Below, in pieces: positions 17,171 through 24,649 of a stretch of 64,000 bases of DNA (position 1 is its first letter; each line of letters opens with the position of its first letter). Below the pieces are notes generated by a model. It had not been told where the DNA came from. It saw only the letters and a program-made list of their open reading frames with translations, and did not search any database. Source of the DNA: Streptomyces sp. NBC_00234 (GTDB taxonomy: Bacteria > Actinomycetota > Actinomycetes > Streptomycetales > Streptomycetaceae); NCBI RefSeq assembly GCF_036195325.1, contig NZ_CP108101.1, forward strand, positions 1,302,001 through 1,366,000, given 5' to 3'. Both the position numbers and the translations under genes were made by a program.

Positions 17171-17489
17171 CCTGCCCGAGAAGGCAGCCCTGAGCATCGA
17201 ATCCATCGAATCCATGACGCCGGGCGTTACCGACGCGGCGGACGACGTGGCCGTGTGCGTGGTTCGCTGTGTTGAGGGGACGGCACGGCTGGGCATGGTG
17301 TTCCAGCACCCGGGTTCCGCAGTTGGCCCGGGCACGGCCACGCCAGGGTTCTTGCTGACCGCCATTGAGTGGTACGGCAAGCAGGTCGAGCAACTGGACA
17401 CCGTTCACTCCGGCAAGGTCACGCTCACGGGAGCCGGAGCGGAGACGCTGGCCAAGCGCGATGTCCTGAACTCGGTGCCGCGGTACTGA
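17160..17489 (+). CDS. Putative immunity protein for the RHS toxin
   Basis: This 109-residue protein starts at a GTG that overlaps the toxin's 3' end by 11 bp. A GAGGAGG site lies about ten bases upstream, inside the toxin gene. The sequence has an acidic N-terminal half (IESIESMTPGVTDAADDVAV) and alternating beta/alpha character (FLLTAIEWYGKQVEQLDTVH). I match it to no immunity family. Its call rests on position: in polymorphic toxin loci the cognate immunity gene follows the toxin tip directly. If correct it should be cytoplasmic and bind the ~140-residue tip. Confidence 0.65.
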   Translation: MLDNLPEKAALSIESIESMTPGVTDAADDVAVCVVRCVEGTARLGMVFQHPGSAVGPGTATPGFLLTAIEWYGKQVEQLDTVHSGKVTLTGAGAETLAKRDVLNSVPRY

Positions 17490-17515
17490 ATGACCCCGTC
17501 GGCCCCGGCCGCGGT

Positions 17516-17698
17516 GTCGGCGGGGTCAGCCTGAAGATCACCGACAACTTCGAGCTGAGCGGCATCGCGCTCGGCACCATCGTCGTGATCACCGGCTACC
17601 ACGTGCTGCGGGCCTTCGCCCCGGCCCACCTCAAGACCCAGGAGCCCCTGCTGGACGAGGGCACCTCCACGTACGACGAGGACGCGTCCCGGGACTGA
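17516..17698 (+). pseudogene. 3' remnant of the original uracil/xanthine permease gene
   Basis: The frame ending at the TGA at 17696-17698 encodes GGVSLKITDNFELSGIALGT followed by IVVITGYHVLRAFAPAHLKT. This is the last transmembrane segment and tail of an NCS2 permease, aligning with the end of the complete permease at 7993-9375. Homology begins at about 17516, 27 bp after the immunity candidate's stop. With the 5' piece at 7673 it marks the two edges of the island. It has no start codon of its own. Confidence 0.87.
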
Positions 17699-17783
17699 GG
17701 CGTACGGGGCGGATCTTCGCCCGTTCCGATGAACCCCCGGCCGGTCGGCGCCACGGCCGGCCCGGGACTGGGACGCTGCCCGC

Positions 17784-18479
17784 ATGGCGCAGTTCGAGCA
17801 GTACGCAGACCCGGCTGGCTCCGGCACCGCGACGGCGGACGTCCCCGCGGTGATCGGGCGGATGCGCGCCCTCCGCTCCGACGGGCCGCCCCACGACGGG
17901 GTCGCGGTCTTCCACGAGGTCTATCTGACGGTGGCGGAGACCCTCGGCCGGCAGAACCGGTTCGGGACCGGGCCGGACGCGCTGGACGTCCTGTTCGCCG
18001 AGCGCTATCTGATGGCGGTCGACTCCGCCTCGGCGGGGCTGCGCCCGCCCGCCTGCTGGCGTCCGCTGTTCCAGTACCGGCGCCATCCCGGCGTACGCCC
18101 CGTGCAGTTCGCCCTGGCCGGGGTCAACGCGCACCTCGGCCACGATCTCGCGCTCGCCGTGGTGGACGCCTGTCACGCGCTCGGCTGCTCCCCCTCCGAT
18201 CTGGAGGAGGAGTTCGACCGGGTCGGCGACCTCCTGGCGATGCTGGAGGAACGCATCGTCGAGGACCTGGTCCCGGGCCCCGATCTGCTGGAGGTCACGG
18301 ACCCGCTCACCCATCTGGTGGGGTCCTGGAATCTGGAACGGGCCCGCGAAGCCTCCTGGTCGGCCGCGCGGGTGCTGTGGGAGCTCCGCGGATTCCCGCT
18401 GCTCGCCGAGGAGTTCAGGGAGCGGCTGGACACGGGCGCCGGGCTGGTGGGGCGCTGTCTGCTCACGCCGTGCCGATGA
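17784..18479 (+). CDS. DUF5995 family protein
   Basis: The 231-residue, largely helical protein matches the actinobacterial DUF5995 pattern. Features are VIGRMRALRSDGPPHDGVAV near the start, FAERYLMAVD, WRPLFQYRR, the conserved GVNAHLGHDLALAVVDAC segment, and SWNLERAREASWSAARVLWE near the end. The His-rich NAHLGHD core suggests a metal or ligand site, but no biochemical role is established. The ATG at 17784 is chosen since the protein then begins MAQFEQYADPAG. It runs convergent to the acetyltransferase, with a 49-bp gap. Confidence 0.8.
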   Translation: MAQFEQYADPAGSGTATADVPAVIGRMRALRSDGPPHDGVAVFHEVYLTVAETLGRQNRFGTGPDALDVLFAERYLMAVDSASAGLRPPACWRPLFQYRRHPGVRPVQFALAGVNAHLGHDLALAVVDACHALGCSPSDLEEEFDRVGDLLAMLEERIVEDLVPGPDLLEVTDPLTHLVGSWNLERAREASWSAARVLWELRGFPLLAEEFRERLDTGAGLVGRCLLTPCR

Positions 18480-18528
18480 CGCCTCCGGTCCCCCGCGCCC
18501 GTTCCTTGCGCGTTCCTTGCACGTGCTT

Positions 18529-19458
18529 TCAGAAGCAGTCGCCGTACCAGTGGACGGCTCCCGGCGCCGTGACCGTGGCCAGGACCGGGCCGGGTGCGGC
18601 CAGCAGGGGCCGGGCCATGCCCACGTGTTCCTCGTGCGTCCGGGCGTTCCGCAGCAGGCGGGGCAGCGCCGTTCCGGCATCCGGCGCATCGGGCAGCCGG
18701 ACGCGGACGCGGTCCGCACCCGCCTCGCGCCCCTGCGCGGCGACCGCCGCGAACAGGTCGCCCAGGCACTCGGCGGCCCCCGCGAACTCGCGTACCTCCA
18801 CGCACTCCCCCACGCACCCGGCCGCGAGCCAGCCGACGGTCTCCCCGGATACGGGGTGCTCGGCCACGAGCGAGCGGTCGAGCGGCCCGTACCAGGCGGG
18901 GACGCGTACGGCCCAGTCCTCGGGCCCCCGCAGCGAGCTCAGCGGCCGGGTCGCGTTGTGCGCGGCGTGCAGGGCGGCCACCGCGCCGGCGTCCGCCGCC
19001 GTGGCCGCGCGGACCCGGAACACCGCCGGGTCCCCGGCGGCCGGCGCGATCGTCCCCTCCACGTACGTGGAGGGGAACTCCCGCCAGCCCGAGCTCCGGT
19101 AGACGCCCGGCGTTGCGGTGAAGAGGAGCGACCACGCGCAGCCCTCCGCCGTCATCGTCCGCTCGGCCTCGGACAGCAGCCGGCGCACCAGGCCCCGGCC
19201 GCGCGCGGACGGCCGGGTGGCGACGCTGCCGATGCCGCCGACCCGCTGCGGGACACCGTGCGCGTCGCGGATCGTACGCGGCACGTAGACCACGACCGCG
19301 TCGATCCGGCCGTCGCTCTCCGCGAGGAAGGTACGGCGGTGGCGGTCCGGATCGAGGGCGTACAGGCGGGAGATCTGCGGGGCGTCGAAGCACAGCCGCC
19401 ACAGCGCGGACAGCGCGGGTTCGTCCGCGGGGACGGCCGTACGGACCCCGGCGCTCAC
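18529..19458 (-). CDS. Eis-like GNAT N-acetyltransferase
   Basis: The 309-residue protein has an N-terminal GNAT fold with the acetyl-CoA loop VATRPSARGRGLVRRLL (about 75-91). A second GNAT-like half follows (about 120-250), giving the double-GNAT plan of Eis-type enzymes; the usual C-terminal sterol-carrier domain looks shortened. Such enzymes transfer acetyl from acetyl-CoA to amines; the acceptor here is unknown. The GTG start overlaps the stop of the beta-helix gene as GTGA, making it the last gene of the minus-strand arm of the catabolic locus. Co-translation suggests that a locus substrate or product may be acetylated, which is an inference. Confidence 0.85.
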   Translation of the reverse strand: MSAGVRTAVPADEPALSALWRLCFDAPQISRLYALDPDRHRRTFLAESDGRIDAVVVYVPRTIRDAHGVPQRVGGIGSVATRPSARGRGLVRRLLSEAERTMTAEGCAWSLLFTATPGVYRSSGWREFPSTYVEGTIAPAAGDPAVFRVRAATAADAGAVAALHAAHNATRPLSSLRGPEDWAVRVPAWYGPLDRSLVAEHPVSGETVGWLAAGCVGECVEVREFAGAAECLGDLFAAVAAQGREAGADRVRVRLPDAPDAGTALPRLLRNARTHEEHVGMARPLLAAPGPVLATVTAPGAVHWYGDCF

Positions 19459-21590
19459 AGGGTCAGATTCCCGTCGGTGCGGGCGGATGCGCCGCTCTCC
19501 GGCATCGCGGTGCGCCTGGTCCCCCGCTCGACGCAGCAGGTGTGCAGGGCCGTGTCGAGTGCGGCGGGGGCGAGATGGAGCGTGCCGCCGGTGAAGCGGC
19601 TGCCCGTCGCCGCGTAGTGGTTGCGGCCGTCGGCGATCCGGATGTGGGCGGTGCCGGCGTCCTCGGTGCTGCTGGTGAGTGCGGAGACGTCCCAGGTGAC
19701 CGTGCCGGTGCCGGCGGCACGTCCGAGCAGCACCTTGGCCCTGTTGGTGCCGGTGATCCGCGTGCCGGAGGTGACGGTGAGGTGCTGGTCGCGTACGGCG
19801 CTCAGCTCGATGCCCGTGCCCGCGTACGTGCCGCCGTCGATGACGATCTCGGCCGAACCCACGGAGAGCGGGGCGGCGTTCGCGGCGCCGGTGACGGTGC
19901 AGTCCGTGAAGCGGACGGGGCCTGATCCGCGCAGGACGGCCCCGTCGACTCCCCCGAACGTGCAGCGCACGAAGTGGACCGGGGTGCTGACCGGGGTCTG
20001 CACGAGGACGGCGCCCGCCGGCGGCTCGAAGGAGCAGTCGCTGATCACGGTCGGCCGGGTGGAGCGCGCCGACCGCTGTGCGACGGCGAAGGTCTTCGCG
20101 GTGCAGCCCCTGACCTGCGCCCCGTCCGCGTTGACGGTCAGGGTGCCGGCCTGGTCGAAGGTCGGACGGGCGATCACCGTGACGTCCTCCAGCGTCAGGT
20201 CGGTGATCTTGGTGTTGGCGGTGAACCAGGAGCAGACGTGTCGGCGTACGGTGATCCGCTTGGCGGAGATGCCCCACTGCCCACCGGAGTTGGCGATGTC
20301 CATCAGCCCGGAGTTGCCGTCGAAGAGCAGATCGTGCTCGTACTGGCCGTGGGTGGTGAACGGGTTGCCGCCCGCGTCGTCACCGTCGCCGTGGCAGTTG
20401 GTGACGGTGCAGTACGCGGAGGCCGTGAGGTCGTTGAGGTGGCGGACGTTGCTGGTGGTGCAGTCGGCGATGTGGCCGTACAGGCAGTAGATCTGCTGGG
20501 TGAGGTAGCCCGCGCCGCCGTAGTCCACGGTCGGCGGATTCTTCAGTGAGCACTGTTCGGTACGGAACCGGGTGCACCAGCGCCGCATGATCACCGGCCA
20601 GAAGCTGCCCGTCGCGTGGATGCCGGAGACGTCGCAGTCCACCGCGTACTCGTAGGAGACCGGGTGCGAGCCGGTGTACTCGTCGTCGCCCGCGCCCTCG
20701 AAGACGAGGTTGCGGACGTGGGTGTTGCGCACCGGCTCGACGCGGGTCCAGGTCAGCCTGCGCCCGGCGGCGAGTTCCCAGCCGTTGAGGTAGCCGATCC
20801 GGATGTGGGTGGCGTCGATGATCTCGGTGATCTCGACCAGCTTCTGGAGCTCGCGCTCGTCGGCGCCGCCGCCCGCTACCGGAGCCACCTGCACGGCCCA
20901 CCACTGCCCCACCCCGAACACCTCGGCGTCCGGGACCGGGAAGGCGTCGGTGAGTTCGACGACCTCGGCGGAGAGCGCGTGCTCGACCGTGGTGTCGGTG
21001 GTGGTGCCGCGGAAGGAGAGGACGGCGCCGAAGGGGTTGTCGTGGGTGTTCTTCTCGATGCCTGTGGTGTGGACGCGGTGGCCGCCGAAGTCGAGTTCGA
21101 TGTTCGAGCGGTTCCAGAGGTGGCGTTGGGTGAAGAGGAGGTCGGTGTGGGCCTCGATGCGGTGGATCGTGGGGTCGTTGATCATCGCGTCGAGTGCGGC
21201 GTCGGCGGGGTGTTCGGCATCGAGGTGGCCGAAGGTGCGGAAGTCGACGGTTCCGGTGTGGAGTTGGTGCCAGCGGCCGGTGGGGTCGGTCTTCGGTGCG
21301 ATGACGGTGCCGCCGTTGTGCGGGGTGTCGGACTCGCGGTCCCAGCGGAGGGTCATGGTTCCGCCGTCGCCGGGGGTGCGGTAGCCGGCGACCAGGACGA
21401 GGGTTCCGTCCGCGAGCGGGCCGGTGTTGAGCGCCCGCAGTGCGGCGACGGTGTCGACGTGCAGGACGTCGGTGGTGTGGGCGGGCGCGGCCTGTGCGCC
21501 GGAGGTGGCCACGGCCGTACCGGCCACGACCAGACCGGCCAGACCCGAAGCCCGCAGCAGACCACGGCGTGACGATGCGTGAACGGACAT
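19455..21590 (-). CDS. Tat-exported right-handed beta-helix protein (putative polysaccharide lyase), copy 1
   Basis: This is a 711-residue protein. A twin-arginine signal (SSRRGLLRASG, then AGLVVAGTAVATSGAQA) is followed by a tailspike-like head (LVLVAGYRTPGDGGTMTLRW) and a segment related to pectate-lyase-3/tailspike entries (VDFRTFGHLDAEHPADAALD). A long parallel beta-helix covers about 200-690. Such proteins bind and often cleave acidic polysaccharides outside the cell; the catalytic residues are not obvious. It is the fifth gene of the minus-strand arm, 42 bp after the SDR gene, and overlaps the GNAT gene. Its first ~195 codons are nearly identical to the gene at 27319, while the rest is only moderately similar, which suggests gene conversion. 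Confidence 0.85.
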   Translation of the reverse strand: MSVHASSRRGLLRASGLAGLVVAGTAVATSGAQAAPAHTTDVLHVDTVAALRALNTGPLADGTLVLVAGYRTPGDGGTMTLRWDRESDTPHNGGTVIAPKTDPTGRWHQLHTGTVDFRTFGHLDAEHPADAALDAMINDPTIHRIEAHTDLLFTQRHLWNRSNIELDFGGHRVHTTGIEKNTHDNPFGAVLSFRGTTTDTTVEHALSAEVVELTDAFPVPDAEVFGVGQWWAVQVAPVAGGGADERELQKLVEITEIIDATHIRIGYLNGWELAAGRRLTWTRVEPVRNTHVRNLVFEGAGDDEYTGSHPVSYEYAVDCDVSGIHATGSFWPVIMRRWCTRFRTEQCSLKNPPTVDYGGAGYLTQQIYCLYGHIADCTTSNVRHLNDLTASAYCTVTNCHGDGDDAGGNPFTTHGQYEHDLLFDGNSGLMDIANSGGQWGISAKRITVRRHVCSWFTANTKITDLTLEDVTVIARPTFDQAGTLTVNADGAQVRGCTAKTFAVAQRSARSTRPTVISDCSFEPPAGAVLVQTPVSTPVHFVRCTFGGVDGAVLRGSGPVRFTDCTVTGAANAAPLSVGSAEIVIDGGTYAGTGIELSAVRDQHLTVTSGTRITGTNRAKVLLGRAAGTGTVTWDVSALTSSTEDAGTAHIRIADGRNHYAATGSRFTGGTLHLAPAALDTALHTCCVERGTRRTAMPESGASARTDGNLTL
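20992..21557 (-). repeat. 566-bp inverted repeat, arm 1 (within beta-helix copy 1)
   Basis: This segment matches 27370-27935 in reverse orientation with very few differences, including at third codon positions, and without indels. Outside it the two genes diverge abruptly. The arms are 5.8 kb apart in opposite orientation, so they can recombine or invert the intervening regulatory block. Confidence 0.85.
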
Positions 21591-21632
21591 GACGGAGGTG
21601 CTCCTCGCGTGGTCGGTGCGTGCGCGGTGACG

Positions 21633-22472
21633 TCAGATGGTGTTGCGGTACGGCGGCATGAAGCGCATACGTGGCATCTGGTCGGCCAGGACCCCGCCGT
21701 CGACGACGATGCGCGCGCCGGTCATGTACGCCCCGGCGTCCGAGGCCAGCAGCAGCAGCGCGCCCACGCACTCGTCGGGCTGTGCGTACCGGCCGAGCGG
21801 GATGCGCTCGCGGTACGCGGCTTCGAACGCCTCGCGGTCGAAGGGGAATTCGCCGTCGATCGGTGTCTCGACCATGCCGGGGGCCAGGGTGTTGGCGGTG
21901 ATCCCGTGCGGGGCCAGCTCGATGGCCAGGGTCTCCGTGAGGAGCTGGGCGGCGGCCTTGGACGCGTTGTAGTGGGCCAGGCCCGCCTCGGCGACCAGGG
22001 CGTTCTTCGAACTGATCGTGATGATGCGGCCGGCGACGCCGTCGGCCGTCATGTGCTCGGCGACGCGCTGGCTGAGGAAGAAGACCGCGTCGACGTTGAC
22101 CCGCATGATGTGCGACCAGCCGGCGGGCGTGATCTCGTTGAAGCGTTCGAGGGCGGCCGTGCCCGCGTTGTTGACCAGGATGTGCAGCGGCCCGGCCTCG
22201 GCGCGTACCCGGTCGGCGAAACCGGCCAGTGCGTCGATGTCGGCGAGGTCCTGGCCGTACGTCCACGCCCTGCGGCCCAGCGCCTCGACGGCCGCCGCCG
22301 TCTCGGTGACGCCCTCGGCACCCGGCAGGTCGACGAGGACCACGTCCGCGCCCGCACCGGCGAGACCGACGGCGAAGGACCGGCCGAGGCCGCGGGCGGC
22401 TCCGGTGACGACCGCGGTGCGGCCGGTCAGGTCGAAGCGGTCGGTGCCGCGGGGCGGGACGGCTGCGGTCAT
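21633..22472 (-). CDS. Short-chain dehydrogenase/reductase
   Basis: The 279-residue classical SDR has TGAARGLG for cofactor binding (about 20-27), NNAGTAAL, the catalytic ISSK serine region and the YNASK Tyr-Lys pair. The Asp after the second strand (VLVDLPG) suggests NAD preference. The first ATG touches the GGAGGA site, so I chose the second ATG at 22472, which has nine-base spacing. Set between an amidohydrolase and a beta-helix protein in a sugar catabolic operon, it probably oxidises a sugar or keto-acid hydroxyl, like the sugar dehydrogenases or 2-keto-3-deoxy-acid dehydrogenases of non-phosphorylative pathways. Confidence 0.9.
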   Translation of the reverse strand: MTAAVPPRGTDRFDLTGRTAVVTGAARGLGRSFAVGLAGAGADVVLVDLPGAEGVTETAAAVEALGRRAWTYGQDLADIDALAGFADRVRAEAGPLHILVNNAGTAALERFNEITPAGWSHIMRVNVDAVFFLSQRVAEHMTADGVAGRIITISSKNALVAEAGLAHYNASKAAAQLLTETLAIELAPHGITANTLAPGMVETPIDGEFPFDREAFEAAYRERIPLGRYAQPDECVGALLLLASDAGAYMTGARIVVDGGVLADQMPRMRFMPPYRNTI

Positions 22473-22619
22473 GGCGGTCATTCCTCCAGGCTGAGCGGTA
22501 CGGAGAGGTGGGCCGCCGCACCGACCGGGGGGGCGGGGGTGCGGCGGCCCCGCTGCTGGACCGCGGGGTGGCCGGGGGGCGGCCATGCCCGTGCCGTCCA
22601 GCAGGTTCGAGGGGGCGGG

Positions 22620-23465
22620 TCAGCCGTTCAGGCCCAGCAGGTCCAGCGACGGCCGGTGGATGATCTCCTCCACCGCGTCGGCGTCCAGCGGGGGCAGCCC
22701 GGGGATGCCGGGGATGCGGGCGATCTCCCGCAGGCCCTTCACCGAGTCGTCGACCGTGGTGAACGGATAGTCGCTGCCGAACATGACCTTGTCGAAGACC
22801 CCGTAGTCCTGGACAAGCCGGAGGCTGTGCCAGAGCTGGAAGGGCCGGTAGTGCAGGGCGCTGATGTCCGCGTACACATGCGGGTGCTTGCGGATGACGG
22901 CGATGCACTCGCCCTCGAAGGGGTGGCCGAGGTGGGCGAGGACCATCCGCAGTTCGGGGTGGCGGATGGCGACCGCGTCGAGGTGGCGCGGCATCGCCCA
23001 TTCCAGCGGGGCGTTCGACACGAAGGTGGTGCCGGTGTGGACGAGGAGCGGCAGGCCGTGCCGTTCCGCGTAGCCGTACAGCTCGTCGTACTCCTCGGCG
23101 GCCGGGTCGAAACCCGCGTACATCGGCATGAGTTTGATGCCGCGCAGGCCGAGCTCCTGGTGGCCGTAGCGGAGTTCCTCCTGCCAGCCGGGCTGGGTGG
23201 GGTCGAGAGCGAGGTAGCCGATGAGCCGGTCGGGGTGCTGCCCGGCGTACGCGGCGACCGCGGCGTCGTCGACCCAGAGACCGCTGCGGCGGGCCTTGCC
23301 GCCCACCACGATCGTGCGGGTGTCCGGCGGGGCGGTGGCCGCGTACTCCTCCCACTTCACCGTCAGGTCGACCTCGCCCGCGTGGGCGCGGGCCGAGTCG
23401 GATCTGAACGGGTCGGTGAAGTCGTGACTGTGCCGGAAGAGATGCGAGTGGACGTCGACGATCAT
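22620..23465 (-). CDS. Amidohydrolase-2 family metal hydrolase (lactonase or decarboxylase type)
   Basis: The 281-residue TIM-barrel hydrolase has VDVHSHLF at the N-terminus (HxH metal site), LLVHTGTTF, VLAHLGHPFEGE and the late FGSDYPFTTVDD aspartate. This is the Amidohydro_2 pattern, whose members include sugar lactonases and decarboxylases. It starts with ATGA over the stop of the dehydratase gene, so the two are coupled. In sugar-acid pathways an enzyme of this superfamily opens the aldonolactone before the enolase-superfamily dehydratase acts. That order fits here but is an inference. Confidence 0.88.
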   Translation of the reverse strand: MIVDVHSHLFRHSHDFTDPFRSDSARAHAGEVDLTVKWEEYAATAPPDTRTIVVGGKARRSGLWVDDAAVAAYAGQHPDRLIGYLALDPTQPGWQEELRYGHQELGLRGIKLMPMYAGFDPAAEEYDELYGYAERHGLPLLVHTGTTFVSNAPLEWAMPRHLDAVAIRHPELRMVLAHLGHPFEGECIAVIRKHPHVYADISALHYRPFQLWHSLRLVQDYGVFDKVMFGSDYPFTTVDDSVKGLREIARIPGIPGLPPLDADAVEEIIHRPSLDLLGLNG

Positions 23466-24649
23466 GTGCGGTTCCGCTTCTCCCAGCCGTCCGCGAACAT
23501 GTTCCAGAAGCGGTGGCTGGGCGGGTGTTCCTCGAAGACCTCGTCGACGAGTTCGACTCCGAGGCCGGGGGCGGTCGGCAGCCCGATGTGGCCGTCGGCC
23601 ATCGGCAGGGTGCCCTTGAGGGCGTCGAAGACGTACGGCTCCAGGAGCCCGTCGAAGGTTTCGAGGATCTTGAAGTTGGGGATTCCGAGGGCCGCGTGTA
23701 CGGAGACCGTGGTGCACAGCGGCGAGTTGGAGTTGTGCGGGGCGATGAGCATGCCGTGCGTGTCGGCGATCGCGGCCAGCTTCCGCACCTCGGTGAATCC
23801 GCCGGCCATGGAGAGATCCGGCTGGATGATGTCGACGGCGTGCGTGGCGAAGAGCTGCTTGTACTCGTAGCGGTTGTGGAAGTGCTCGCCGCCGGAGATC
23901 GGGAAGGTGGCGCGCTGCCGCAGTTCCGCGTACCGCTCGATGTGGGTCCAGGGCATCGGCTCCTCGAACCAGCCGATGTCGAAGGGCTCCAGTTCGCGCA
24001 CCAGCCGGGCCGCGGTCGGCATGGCGAAGCGGGCGTGCCCCTCGATGAAGAGGTCGACGTCCGGTCCGATCGCCTCGCGGACGGCTGCCACCAGGTCGAC
24101 GGAGCGGCGCAGTTCGGCGCGCTCCAGCTCGTGGAGGCCGGGGCCGAACGGGTCGAACTTGAGGGCGGTGAAACCCTTGGCGACCGTCTCGCGGGCCTTC
24201 TGCGCGAAGGTCTCCGGCTCGCGTTCGCCGGTGTACCAGCCGTTGGCGTAGACCCGGACGGCGTCGCGGCAGGCGCCGCCGGTCAGGCGGTACGCGGGAA
24301 CGCCGAGGGCCTTGCCCATCAGGTCGTACATCGCCTGGTCGAGGCCGGAGAGGGCGATGCCGCCCATGTCTCCGCCGCGCAGGAAGTCGCCCTGGTAGAC
24401 GCGGAGCCAGAGCTCCTCGATGTCGAAGGGGTCGGCGCCGATCAGGTGGCGCTGCGCGAGGGCCTCGGTGAGGGCGCAGACCTCACTGACCCGGTAGGGG
24501 TGGGTGATCTCGCCGATGCCGGAGAGTCCCTCGTCGGTATGGACCCGGACGTAGCCGAAGTCGCGCCAGGAGGTACCGAGCATCAGGGTCTCGACCCGGG
24601 TGATGCGTCCGGCGGGTCCTGCCGGGCGGGTGCGGTTGACGGTCAGCAT
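23462..24649 (-). CDS. Enolase-superfamily sugar-acid dehydratase (mandelate racemase/muconate lactonizing type)
   Basis: The 395-residue protein has an N-terminal capping domain (about 15-130), then a barrel with ALKFDPFG, the metal-ligand strand ends DLFIEGHARF, FDIGWFEEPMPW and FPISGGEHF, and the general-base His in LIAPHNSNSP. These match acid-sugar dehydratases of the mandelate racemase subgroup, which remove water from aldonates or uronate derivatives to give 2-keto-3-deoxy acids. The ATG overlaps the aminotransferase stop by one base (TGATG). The exact sugar acid cannot be read from sequence. It is the strongest evidence that this locus degrades an acidic sugar. Confidence 0.9.
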   Translation of the reverse strand: MLTVNRTRPAGPAGRITRVETLMLGTSWRDFGYVRVHTDEGLSGIGEITHPYRVSEVCALTEALAQRHLIGADPFDIEELWLRVYQGDFLRGGDMGGIALSGLDQAMYDLMGKALGVPAYRLTGGACRDAVRVYANGWYTGEREPETFAQKARETVAKGFTALKFDPFGPGLHELERAELRRSVDLVAAVREAIGPDVDLFIEGHARFAMPTAARLVRELEPFDIGWFEEPMPWTHIERYAELRQRATFPISGGEHFHNRYEYKQLFATHAVDIIQPDLSMAGGFTEVRKLAAIADTHGMLIAPHNSNSPLCTTVSVHAALGIPNFKILETFDGLLEPYVFDALKGTLPMADGHIGLPTAPGLGVELVDEVFEEHPPSHRFWNMFADGWEKRNRT

